Shown piece after piece: positions 9,244 to 17,176 of a DNA stretch of 64,000 bases (positions are counted from its first letter, which is position 1; each line of letters begins with the position of its first letter). The stretch lies in NCBI GenBank assembly GCA_965206615.1, contig CBDBKI010000005.1, positions 744,001 through 808,000 of the forward strand. The letters run 5' to 3'. This stretch comes from VXNE01 sp965206615. GTDB taxonomy: Bacteria > Pseudomonadota > Gammaproteobacteria > Pseudomonadales > Azotimanducaceae. The notes under the pieces were generated by a model. That model saw only the letters and a list, made by a program, of their open reading frames with translations. It was not told the origin of the DNA and did not search any database. Position numbers and translations under genes: made by a program.

Positions 9244-10073
9244 CAGAGCAGGGTGCGCACCGCCGCAAGGAATGCGTCGGGCTTGTCGAGGGGTACGGAG
9301 TGTCCGGACCCCGCCACTTCCACGAATCGACAGTCGGGGATGTCGCGGACCATGCGATCGGCCACCTCGCAGTCCAGGATGTTGCTGTCCTCGCCCCGGA
9401 TCAACAGGGTCGGTACATCGATGGCGGCGACGGAGCGCCAGCCTTCCTCGACCGAGGGACGCGGTCGGGCGTTGTCGGGATCGCGCAACGCCCGGTCGTA
9501 ACGGTACGTCCAGCGGCCGTCCCCGGTGCGCATCAGCGAGTTCCGGACGCGGTGGAAGTGATGCGCCTCGGGCGGTATGGGGTTGTCTTCCCGGGCCCGG
9601 GCGAAGGCCTCTTCGACGGAATCGAACACGTCGCTGCGCGCGACGCTCTGGCCGATGTTGCGCATGCCTTCCGTGGCGATCTCGGGGGCGATGTCGACGA
9701 TGACCAGGCGTTCGAGAGCGGAGGGGCGCCGGCCCGCGTACTCGATGGCGACGATACCGCCCATGGAGAGGCCGAGGAGGACGAAGCGATCGAGCCCAAG
9801 TGCGGCGACGAACGCATCGAGGTCCGCGACCATCTCGAACGTGCCGTAGCGGTCCGGCGCCGCCCACCCCGTCTCGCCGTGACCGCGCTGGTCGAGGGCG
9901 AGCACGCGGTAGTCGGAAGACATGGCTTCGGCGAAGGCGTCCCAGGAGCGGACGTGGCCGGTGTAGCCGTGCAGCAGGACCAGGTCCTGTGCGTCGGACC
10001 GCGCGGGTGTCCAATCGCGGAAGTGGAAGCGCAGATCGCGCAGTTCGATCAGTTCGTCGATGACTGCGGCCAT
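9243..10073 (-). CDS. Alpha/beta-fold hydrolase
   Basis: A 276-residue alpha/beta hydrolase. The oxyanion-hole motif LLHGYTG lies near residue 35. The nucleophile elbow is GLSMGG, the acid is likely the aspartate in LIRGEDSNIL, and the histidine is in GSGHSVPLDKP. This is the complete triad of the esterase/C-C hydrolase class. The ATG at 10073 starts 5 bases after the stop of the exporter permease; a GTG nine bases upstream is possible. It overlaps the following lipoprotein gene by ATGA. Why a cytosolic hydrolase sits in an exporter operon is unclear; it may process or detoxify the exported compound. Confidence 0.8.
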   Translation of the reverse strand: MAAVIDELIELRDLRFHFRDWTPARSDAQDLVLLHGYTGHVRSWDAFAEAMSSDYRVLALDQRGHGETGWAAPDRYGTFEMVADLDAFVAALGLDRFVLLGLSMGGIVAIEYAGRRPSALERLVIVDIAPEIATEGMRNIGQSVARSDVFDSVEEAFARAREDNPIPPEAHHFHRVRNSLMRTGDGRWTYRYDRALRDPDNARPRPSVEEGWRSVAAIDVPTLLIRGEDSNILDCEVADRMVRDIPDCRFVEVAGSGHSVPLDKPDAFLAAVRTLL

Positions 10074-10078
10074 GTTGT

Positions 10079-11311
10079 TCACTCCGTGCGCAGCGCTTCG
10101 ATCGGATCCTTCGCGGCGGCCTTTCGGGCCGGATAGAACCCGAAGAAGATGCCGATCGCGCCCGAGAAGCCGAGCGCCATGACGACGACGGGCCACTGCA
10201 GCAGCATGGGCCACTCCGCGATCCAGCCGATGCCGAACGTTAGCACGAGGGCGATCAGGATGCCGAGGAAGCCGCCGGCCAGGCACAGGGCCACGGCTTC
10301 CACCAGGAACTGCAGCAGGATGTCGCGCCCCTTGGCCCCGACGGCCATGCGCAGGCCGATCTCCCGCGTCCGCTCGGTCACGGAGACGAGCATGATGTTC
10401 ATGATGCCGATGCCGCCGACCACCAGCGACACCGAGGCGACGGCCGCGAGGAGCAAGTTGAAGACCTGCCGCGCCTCGGCCCGGGTCTCCACGATTTCCG
10501 ACATGTTGCGGATGGTGAAGCTGTCCTCCTTGTCGCCGGTGACGCGGTGTCGCTGGCGCATCACCGAGCCGATCTGGGCCTCGACGTCGTCCATCATCCA
10601 GGCTTCGGCGACGGAGACGAAGATCACCGAGACGCTGTCGGAGCGGTGACCGAGCCGGCCTAGCACGCGCCCGCGCGCCGCCTGCAGGGGCATCATGACG
10701 ATGTCGTCCTGGTCCGATCCCATGCTGCTCTGTCCCTTTGCGACCAGGGTGCCGACCACCTCGAACGGCACGTTCTTGACCCGCACGGTCTGGCCGATCG
10801 CATTGCCTGCGCCGAAGAGCTCCGTCGCGACGGTCGCACCGAGGATGGCGACCTTGGCGCCCGTACGGATCTCCTGCGCCTCCAGGTCCCGGCCTTCTTC
10901 GATTTGCCAGCCCCGCGCCACGAGGTACTCGTTGTCGACGCCCTGCACCGTGGTCGACCAGTTGGTATTGCCCACGACCACCTGTGCTCCGCCGCGCATG
11001 GTGGGCGCCGCGGCGACGATTTCGGGAATCTCTGCCTTCATTGCCCGTGCGTCGGCCTCGGTGAGCGTCAGCTCGGCGCCGGTGGCCGAACGCACGCCCC
11101 CGCGGCGGCGGGCGCCCGACATCACAATGAACAGGTTGCTGCCGAGAGAACTGATCTGCCGGTCGACCTCGGCCTGGGCGCCGGCGCCCACGGTGACCAT
11201 GGCGATCACCGCGGCCACGCCGATGATGATGCCGAGCATGGTGAGGATGCTCCGCATCAGGTTGACGCGCAGCGCCTCGAACGCGACGCGAAACAGTTCG
11301 AGGAGCGGCAT
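10079..11311 (-). CDS. MacB-like ABC transporter permease
   Basis: A 410-residue inner-membrane protein with the MacB/FtsX topology. One N-terminal membrane segment (about 17-42) is followed by a large periplasmic domain (to about 285), then three C-terminal membrane segments (about 290-400). The pattern GIGIMNIMLVSVTERTREIG, which couples to the ATPase, is present. The nucleotide-binding domain is encoded separately at 11314, unlike E. coli MacB where both are fused. It works with the adjacent MacA-like adaptor to drive tripartite efflux or lipoprotein/peptide export. An outer-membrane TolC-type partner is not encoded here. Spacing to the ATPase gene is 2 bases. Confidence 0.88.
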   Translation of the reverse strand: MPLLELFRVAFEALRVNLMRSILTMLGIIIGVAAVIAMVTVGAGAQAEVDRQISSLGSNLFIVMSGARRRGGVRSATGAELTLTEADARAMKAEIPEIVAAAPTMRGGAQVVVGNTNWSTTVQGVDNEYLVARGWQIEEGRDLEAQEIRTGAKVAILGATVATELFGAGNAIGQTVRVKNVPFEVVGTLVAKGQSSMGSDQDDIVMMPLQAARGRVLGRLGHRSDSVSVIFVSVAEAWMMDDVEAQIGSVMRQRHRVTGDKEDSFTIRNMSEIVETRAEARQVFNLLLAAVASVSLVVGGIGIMNIMLVSVTERTREIGLRMAVGAKGRDILLQFLVEAVALCLAGGFLGILIALVLTFGIGWIAEWPMLLQWPVVVMALGFSGAIGIFFGFYPARKAAAKDPIEALRTE

Positions 11312-11313
11312 GG

Positions 11314-12006
11314 TTACGCCGTCATCCGGGTGGATGGGGTTTCGTCGGCGACCACGTGACCGTCGCGAAAGCGTAGAACGCGCCGCGCGTAAGCGGCCAC
11401 CTCGGCTTCGTGGGTGACCACGAGGACGGTGATGCCGGCCTCGTTCAGTTCCTGGAAGAGTTCCATGATCTCGACGCCGGTGGCACTGTCGAGGGCGCCG
11501 GTCGGTTCGTCGGCCAGCAGCACCACCGGAGCGTTGACCAGCGCGCGGGCGATGGCGACGCGCTGCTGCTGCCCGCCGGAGAGTTGCGCCGGCACGTGTC
11601 CCATGCGGTCGGCGAGGCCGACGCGGTCGAGCGCGGCTGCGGCCCGTGCCCGGCGTTCGGGACGGGCGACGCCGGCATAGAGCAGCGGCAGCGCGACGTT
11701 GTCGAGGGCGGTCGTGCGGCCGAGCAGGTTGAACTGCTGGAACACGAAGCCGATCTTGCGGTTGCGTACTTCGGCGAGCGCGTCGCGACTCATTTCGGAA
11801 ACCGGCTCGCCGTCGATGACGATGCGGCCGCCGGTCGGCGTGTCGAGGCAGCCGACCATGTTCATGAAGGTGGACTTGCCGGACCCCGAGGGACCCATGA
11901 CAGAGACGAACTCGCCGCGCTCGATGCGCACCGAGATGCCGTCCAGCGCGCAGACGATCTCGTTGCCGATCACGTAGTCCTTGTGCAGGTTCTCGCAGGC
12001 GAGCAT
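11314..12006 (-). CDS. ABC transporter ATP-binding protein (MacB/LolD-like)
   Basis: A 230-residue ATPase with all hallmarks: Walker A GPSGSGKST (38-46), Q-loop near FQQFN (89-93), signature LSGGQQQR (142-149), Walker B LLADEPTG (163-170) and the switch histidine in VVTHEAE. Length and motifs match the LolD/MacB nucleotide-binding subfamily that pairs with FtsX-type permeases. The ATG at 12006 lies 5 bases after the stop of the adaptor gene, so adaptor, ATPase and permease are one transcription unit. Substrate is unknown. Confidence 0.92.
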   Translation of the reverse strand: MLACENLHKDYVIGNEIVCALDGISVRIERGEFVSVMGPSGSGKSTFMNMVGCLDTPTGGRIVIDGEPVSEMSRDALAEVRNRKIGFVFQQFNLLGRTTALDNVALPLLYAGVARPERRARAAAALDRVGLADRMGHVPAQLSGGQQQRVAIARALVNAPVVLLADEPTGALDSATGVEIMELFQELNEAGITVLVVTHEAEVAAYARRVLRFRDGHVVADETPSTRMTA

Positions 12007-12011
12007 GGCCG

Positions 12012-13526
12012 TCACCCGGGCCGGCGGGTGGCGCGCACGATGACCCGCTCTCCCTCGCGCAGGCCCTCGATCACTTCGGTGGCCGCGTCGTCCGCGAGGC
12101 CGACCACAACGCGTCGCGAGGCCGGTTCGCCGTCTTCGTCGAGCATCCACACCGTGGCGCGCCGCCGCGCCGCCCGCCCTGACTGCAGGGCGTCGAATGC
12201 GCGCAACTGGCCCGGCGCCAGGACCGAGGCGAGTTCGTCGCGCAGTCCGGCGCGCACCGACTGCATGCGCGCGCGCATGACTTCGCGCTCCCCGTCGGCC
12301 GCCTGGAACGCATCGCGCATCGCGGCGCGCTGGCGGTCCGCGATCTCGTCGAGACGCGCAGACTGCTCGGGCGTCAGGTCGAACTGTTCCCGCACGGCCG
12401 CAAGCGTGCCGCCGCCGCGTCCGCCGGGACCGAAGCCGCCCGGTCCGGGACCAGTCCCCCCGGGCCGAAAACCGCCGCCTGGCATCGGAAAACCGGCTGT
12501 CTGGCCGGCCGCGGACTCTTCGGCGCGCGTACCCCGGGGGGCGAAGCGGAGCGCCGCGTTGGGCACCTTGAGCACGTCGGACTTGCTGCCGAGGATCATC
12601 TCGACGTTGGCCGTCATGCCGGGGAGGAGCGCGAGGTCGTCGTTGTCCGCGGTGACGATGACCTTGTAGGTCACGACGTTCTGCAGCAGGTCGGGCGCCT
12701 TCCTGACCTGCTCGATGCGGCCGAGGAACTGCCGGTCGGGATAGGCGTCCACGGTGAAACGACAGGGCATGCCCTCGCGGATGCGCCCGATGTCCGCTTC
12801 GTCCACGCTCGCTTCCACCTGCATCCGGTGCAGGTCCTGGCCGATCTCGAACAGGACGGGCGCCGCGAACGTGGCAGCGACCGTCTGGCCGATCTCGATC
12901 TGGCGATTGATCACGGTACCTGACACGGGAGAGCGGATGTAGGTGCGTTCGAGGTCGAGTTCCGCCTGCGCGAGGGCCGCCTTGCGCTGTTCGAGATTGG
13001 CGTCGGCGTTCGTGATGGCGGCGCGCGCGATGGCCACCTGGGCCCCGGAGGTCTCGACGAGCGTCACGTCGCGGTCGAGTTCGGAGGCGGATACGTGTCC
13101 GTTCGCCATCAATGTCCTGCGCCGTTCGAGTTCGCGCCGGGCCTGGCCGAGCGTCGCCCCGGCGCGCACGAGTTCGGCCCTGCGGCTCTCGATGTTGGCC
13201 ATGCCCATCGCGACGTCTGCACGGTTCTGCTGGACGCGCGCCTGGAACGTACGCGGGTCGATGCGCGCGATGAGATCGCCGGCCGTCACGCTGTCGTTGA
13301 AGTCCGCATGCAGTTCGGCGACCTGCCCGGACAGCTGCGAGCCGACGATGACGGTGTTGAGGGCGCGCAGCGTGCCGGAGGACGCCACGACGCTCTCGAT
13401 GTCGCCGGACTCGACGGTACCGAAGCGGTACTCCAGGCGTTCTTCGGCCGGCGCGAGGGCGTACAGCGACAGCCCGCCCAGTACCACCAGGACGACGACG
13501 CAGATTAGGACGAGCCGTGCCTTCAT
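12012..13526 (-). CDS. MacA-like periplasmic adaptor with an LTxxQ-type insertion
   Basis: A 504-residue membrane-fusion protein. An N-terminal anchor (about 4-26) is followed by the split lipoyl domain, a long alpha-helical hairpin (about 100-185), the beta-barrel domain (IRSPVSGTV onward) and the membrane-proximal domain. Between the barrel and the final strand is an extra region of about 120 residues (roughly 335-455). It opens with a Gly/Pro-rich linker and continues into a charged helical segment beginning FDLTPEQSARLDEI, reminiscent of the LTxxQ repeats of Spy/CpxP periplasmic chaperones. The last strand resumes at ATVWMLDEDG. The gene heads the five-gene operon; its promoter must lie in the 134 bases before the divergent TPP-enzyme gene. 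Confidence 0.85.
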   Translation of the reverse strand: MKARLVLICVVVLVVLGGLSLYALAPAEERLEYRFGTVESGDIESVVASSGTLRALNTVIVGSQLSGQVAELHADFNDSVTAGDLIARIDPRTFQARVQQNRADVAMGMANIESRRAELVRAGATLGQARRELERRRTLMANGHVSASELDRDVTLVETSGAQVAIARAAITNADANLEQRKAALAQAELDLERTYIRSPVSGTVINRQIEIGQTVAATFAAPVLFEIGQDLHRMQVEASVDEADIGRIREGMPCRFTVDAYPDRQFLGRIEQVRKAPDLLQNVVTYKVIVTADNDDLALLPGMTANVEMILGSKSDVLKVPNAALRFAPRGTRAEESAAGQTAGFPMPGGGFRPGGTGPGPGGFGPGGRGGGTLAAVREQFDLTPEQSARLDEIADRQRAAMRDAFQAADGEREVMRARMQSVRAGLRDELASVLAPGQLRAFDALQSGRAARRRATVWMLDEDGEPASRRVVVGLADDAATEVIEGLREGERVIVRATRRPG

Positions 13527-13660
13527 GACGGTCGAGTATACGCACCGCCCCGGTGTTTCCGTCGCCGTCGGGGCGCCGGGAGCCCTCGCGCCGCTGTGCA
13601 GACTGCATCGCTTCGGTGGACAATGGGATCGCTCGGTGGCTTGGCGAAGGAGGCCAGGAT

Positions 13661-15304
13661 ATGAACGGCATCGACTACATCACGAGTATTCTCAAGCAGG
13701 AAGGCGTCGAGTCCATGACGTGTTTCCCGACGAACCCGTTGATCGAGGCCGGGGCGAAGGCGGGAATTCGGCCGATCATGTTCCGCCACGAGCGCGGCGC
13801 CGTCATGGCCGCCGACGGCTTCAGCCGGACCAGCGACCGGCAGCGGTTTGGCGTGGTCGCGGTGCAGTCCCAGGCCGGCGCCGAGAACGCCATGGGCGGC
13901 ATTGCGCAGGCGTACGCGGACAACGTCCCGATCCTCGTGTTGCCCGGCGGGGTGCTGCGCAACCAGATCTCCGTACGGCCCAACTTCTCGGCGGCGGCCA
14001 ACTACGGCGGCATCGCCAAACACGTCGAAGCGATCTACGAACCCGGGCAGGTGGGCGACGTGATGCGCCGCGCGTTCCACGCGTTGAAGAACGGGGCGCC
14101 GGGTCCCGTGGTCGTGGAACTGATCGCGGACGTGTGCCGCGAGGAAGTGCCCGAACGCGGCCTGACCTACGTGTCGCCGAAAGCGGTGGTGCAGAGGCCG
14201 GCGGCGGGGGATCTCGCCGATGCCGCCGAATTGCTCCTCGGTGCGAAGAAGCCCCTTATCTGGGCGGGGGCGGGCGTGCTCTCCGCGGGGGCCACCGACG
14301 AACTCCGAACGCTGGCGGAACTCACCGGCGTGCCGGTGTTCTGCACGATGCCGGGCAAGTCCGCCATGAACGAAACGCACCCTTTGGCGCTCGGTGCGGG
14401 CAGCGGGATGACGACGCTTGCCGCGTATCGCTGGCTGTCTGAATGCGACGTCATGCTCTGCCTCGGGACCAGCCTCACGCGGACCCCGTACGGACAGCGC
14501 ATCCGGCCGGACAAGACGCTCATCCAGAACACCAACAATCCGGACGAGATCAACAAGAACGAGTCCGTGGACCTCGCCTTGCCGGGCGATGCGAAGCTCA
14601 CGATCGCTGCGCTGATCGAGGAGGTGAAGGCGCGTGTCGGGGAAGGTGGCGTGGGCGACGCTGCGCAGGTCAAGGCGGAGATCGCGGCGCTCCGCGTCGA
14701 GTGGCTCGAGACGTGGAACCCGCTCCTGCGCTCCAACGAGACGCCTCTCAACACCTACCGGGTGATCCACGAGATCGACACCGTGCTCGACCGGGAGAAC
14801 AGCATGGTCACGCACGATGCCGGTGCGCCACGGGACTCCATGGTGCCGTTCTACACGGCGACGACGCCGCACAGCTACATCGGCTGGGGCAAGACCACGC
14901 ACCTCGGCTTCGGCATTCCGCTCATGATCGGCGCCAAGCTCGCGCACCCGGAACGCTTCTGCCTGAACCTGATGGGCGACGGCGCCTTCGGCATGTCGGG
15001 TCTCGACATCGAGACGTCCGTACGGGCCGGGCTGCCCATCACCACGGTCCTCCTGCACAACGAGGGCATGGCGACCTACCCGGACGGGTTCTTCCCGACC
15101 GCTCGCGAGGAATACGGCGTCTCGAAGATGCAGGGCGACTACGCGAAGCTCGCCGAAGGCCTGGGCGCGGTCGGCATCACGGTCACCGAGGTGGAAGAGA
15201 TGGCGCCGGCGCTCCGGTCCGCACAGCGGCTCAACGCCGAGGGCGAGACGGTGCTCATCGACGTGCACTCGAACATGGAAGGGCGAAGGTCGGCGTTTCG
15301 GTAG
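13661..15304 (+). CDS. Thiamine pyrophosphate-dependent enzyme (acetolactate synthase-like)
   Basis: A 547-residue three-domain TPP enzyme. The N-terminal PYR domain has the activating glutamate in RHERGAVMAADG. A central domain follows, then a C-terminal PP domain with the cofactor motif beginning GDGAFGMSG and closing at LLHNEG. This class includes acetolactate synthase, benzoylformate decarboxylase and oxalyl-CoA decarboxylase; the specific reaction is not evident, and no regulatory small subunit is nearby. The ATG at 13661 follows GAAGGAGG. The gene's last 54 bases are repeated, diverged, at 16609-16662. Confidence 0.85.
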   Translation: MNGIDYITSILKQEGVESMTCFPTNPLIEAGAKAGIRPIMFRHERGAVMAADGFSRTSDRQRFGVVAVQSQAGAENAMGGIAQAYADNVPILVLPGGVLRNQISVRPNFSAAANYGGIAKHVEAIYEPGQVGDVMRRAFHALKNGAPGPVVVELIADVCREEVPERGLTYVSPKAVVQRPAAGDLADAAELLLGAKKPLIWAGAGVLSAGATDELRTLAELTGVPVFCTMPGKSAMNETHPLALGAGSGMTTLAAYRWLSECDVMLCLGTSLTRTPYGQRIRPDKTLIQNTNNPDEINKNESVDLALPGDAKLTIAALIEEVKARVGEGGVGDAAQVKAEIAALRVEWLETWNPLLRSNETPLNTYRVIHEIDTVLDRENSMVTHDAGAPRDSMVPFYTATTPHSYIGWGKTTHLGFGIPLMIGAKLAHPERFCLNLMGDGAFGMSGLDIETSVRAGLPITTVLLHNEGMATYPDGFFPTAREEYGVSKMQGDYAKLAEGLGAVGITVTEVEEMAPALRSAQRLNAEGETVLIDVHSNMEGRRSAFR

Positions 15305-15317
15305 GAGCCGATGCGAT

Positions 15318-16382
15318 TTGCTTGGTGACGGCCGCAAGTCCCTCGGCCGGACCATGCTCGCTTTCCGAGCGGGCGGCCGAGGTCCGAGGCAAACAGCCGG
15401 TTGGCTGCGACTTGGGACCACGACATCGCTTGCACGGCCTCCAAAAGAAGGCCATTGGGACGCGCCGACCCGACTGAAGTTCTGGTTGTCCGGGCCGGAG
15501 AATTTGGGCTCAATCGACCAGGACGGCTCGGTCGAGTGCCCGTACTGCTATGAGCTGGTCATCGGCAATGGCGACAGCCGAAACGTGATCGGCGAAGCCG
15601 TTCTCTTCTGGCCGAACGCCACCGGAAGGAAGACGCGTCTGATCGAGCGGTTCGAGGATGGGAGGGTGAAGGCCTCGAAGCTGTTTGGCTTGACGGGCTA
15701 CAAAGGGGCGTTGGACAAGGTGCTGCGACCGAACGCCAGTGTGATTTCGACGCTCGCTCAACTCAATCATCCGATGGCAGCTGCTATCGCGGTGTGGGCT
15801 GAGGGTATTCCCACAAACATCTTCATCGAGAAGGTCGAGATCGCGGACGAGATCGTGCTGCGCCGCTACCTGGACGATCCGGATCTGGTCAAACGGTTCA
15901 ATCGGGAAATCGGCCGGATCGATGTCGGGGTCCGCGCCCTTGAGGTACGCCGTGGCAGCGATGGGCCAGAGGTGTTGTTCCGGCATGAGGAACTGGTCTC
16001 CCCGATGTCGCCCATCTACGAGAGTCATGGGACCCGCCAGTTCTTGAAGCTGTTTCCCCTGATATCGAATGCTCTTGCGACGGGAGCCATCGCCATCGTC
16101 GATGAGCTGGATGCGGCCATTCACTCGATGATCCTGCCCGAAATCATCGGCTGGTTTCACGATCCTGCTCGCAATCCCCACAATGCGCAGCTTTGGATGA
16201 CTTGCCACAACGTGTCGCTCCTTGAAGATCTGTCGAAGGATGAAGTCGTGTTTTGCCAGAAAGACCGACGCGGCAGGACCGAGACCTATGGCCTCAACGA
16301 CGTCAGAGGCGTTCGGCGGGACGACAACTACTACCGCAAGTACCTTGGTGGGACTTTCGGCGCCGTGCCGCGAATCGGCTAG
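15318..16382 (+). pseudogene. AAA-family ATPase missing its N-terminal Walker A region
   Basis: The readable homologous part starts near TRLKFWLSG (about 15472). It contains the C-terminal half of an OLD/AAA15-like ABC-type ATPase: a helical insertion, then SHGTRQF (signature-like), AIVDELDAAIH (Walker B) and WMTCHNVSLLED (switch). Such proteins normally begin with a Walker A within the first 50 residues. None is present, and the 150 bases upstream of the homologous part encode unrelated sequence joined to the end of the TPP gene. I therefore call it a 5'-truncated gene. Intact relatives often pair with RloB-like or other defence partners; none is seen here. Confidence 0.7.
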
Positions 16383-16445
16383 TGCGGCGACGATATGGCC
16401 ATCGCCCGGCGTCGCCCGCGCCGAGTCCACGCAAGCCCCCGGGAC

Positions 16446-16532
16446 GGGACGGGGCAAGCCCGTCCCCTACAAGCGCTTCGGGGCTGGCGGTTGATTGGGC
16501 ACGGATTGTAGGGGCGACCCTTGCGGTCGCCC
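16446..16532. repeat. Composite hairpin repeat (locus 3)
   Basis: A type-B hairpin GGGACGGG (16446-16453), loop GCAAG, CCCGTCCC plus CTAC, then a 38-base spacer, then a type-A hairpin GTAGGGGCGACC / CTTGC / GGTCGCCC ending at 16532. The right edge abuts directly a copied fragment of the peptide-binding protein gene. Confidence 0.8.
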
Positions 16533-16662
16533 GAACCTGTCCCAGTAGACGACGCGGGGTCCCTCCACGCCGATGAGCGGGATCGACGTGACGGCCGAGG
16601 GGCAGACCTTGCTGATCGACGTGCACTCGAACATGGAGGGGCGGCGCTCGGCGTTTCGGTAG
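16532..16662. pseudogene. Chimeric scrap: SBP gene fragment joined to a TPP-gene 3' end
   Basis: Bases 16532-16584 match 17278-17330, inside the solute-binding protein gene, at 52 of 53 positions. From 16585 the sequence switches to the 3' end of a TPP-enzyme gene on the forward strand. It reads VTAEGQTLLIDVHS then NMEGRRSAFR and a TAG stop, and its last 54 bases match the end of the gene at 13661 with about six differences. It is not a functional gene. The 100 bases that follow, up to the antitoxin gene, hold nothing I recognise. Confidence 0.75.
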
Positions 16663-16766
16663 ACATCGGGGGTACGTCCTCGAGGACCGGGAACGGATGC
16701 TCGCCGACGGTTGCACTCGCGGTGAAATAGTCATATAGCTGGTCAGGAACGAGGAGGGGTGTCGGA

Positions 16767-17027
16767 ATGACCGGAATCTGGCAGGTTCAGGAGGCGAAGG
16801 CGCGCTTCAGCGAGTTTCTGTCGGCGAGTCTGACGGAAGGTCCGCAGGTGGTGACGCGGCGGGGTGTCGAAACAGCGGTTCTCGTACCGATAGAGGAGTG
16901 GCGGAGACTCAGGGAGTCCGCGACGCCTGGACTCAAGGACGTACTGCTGATGCCCGGGGCCAGGACCGAGGAACTGACACCGCCCCGCGGGTCAGAGCGC
17001 TCGCGGTCGGCGCCGACCTTCGACTGA
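16767..17027 (+). CDS. Phd/YefM-family antitoxin
   Basis: An 86-residue protein with the Phd/YefM fold: an N-terminal WQVQEAKARFSEFL that sets up DNA binding, then VVTRRGVETAVLVPIEEWRRL, the family's hallmark strand-helix. The start follows GAGGAGGGG by about seven bases. The C-terminal neutralising tail is long and Ser/Arg-rich. It is the antitoxin of a Phd-VapC type pair whose toxin, directly downstream, is truncated, so it may now be an orphan antitoxin. Confidence 0.8.
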   Translation: MTGIWQVQEAKARFSEFLSASLTEGPQVVTRRGVETAVLVPIEEWRRLRESATPGLKDVLLMPGARTEELTPPRGSERSRSAPTFD

Positions 17028-17029
17028 CG

Positions 17030-17146
17030 GTGTATCTGCTTGACACCAACGTCGTGTCGGAACTCCGTCGACCACGGCCTCATCCTGCGGTTCTGCAATG
17101 GGTAGGCAGCGTTCCGGCCCGTGGAGCCGTAGCCCCGACTCGATAA
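17030..17146 (+). pseudogene. VapC (PIN-domain) toxin, truncated after 38 codons
   Basis: A GTG two bases after the antitoxin stop begins VYLLDTNVVSELRRPRPHP, the unmistakable N-terminus of a VapC PIN-domain RNase with the first catalytic aspartate in LLDTN. The frame then ends at TAA 17144-17146 after 38 residues, against about 135 for the family, so the remaining acidic residues are absent. The gene ends where the 3' end of the oppositely oriented solute-binding protein gene begins, so rearrangement probably removed the rest. Confidence 0.75.
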
Positions 17147-17176
17147 GTCTTGACCGTCGCACGTTCTCCGCGGCGT

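Noticed and set aside
6662..9268. Very long open frame on the reverse strand opposite the DUF3604 gene
   Set aside because: Arg/Val/Gly-rich translation with no family signature, wholly antisense to a well-supported lipoprotein gene. Such frames are expected in GC-rich DNA.
13523..15421. Reverse-strand open frame of over 600 codons opposite the TPP-enzyme gene
   Set aside because: Antisense to a gene with clear cofactor motifs; composition typical of a shadow frame.
17030..17146. Stop in vapC considered as selenocysteine or readthrough
   Set aside because: The stop is TAA and no PIN-domain sequence follows it.
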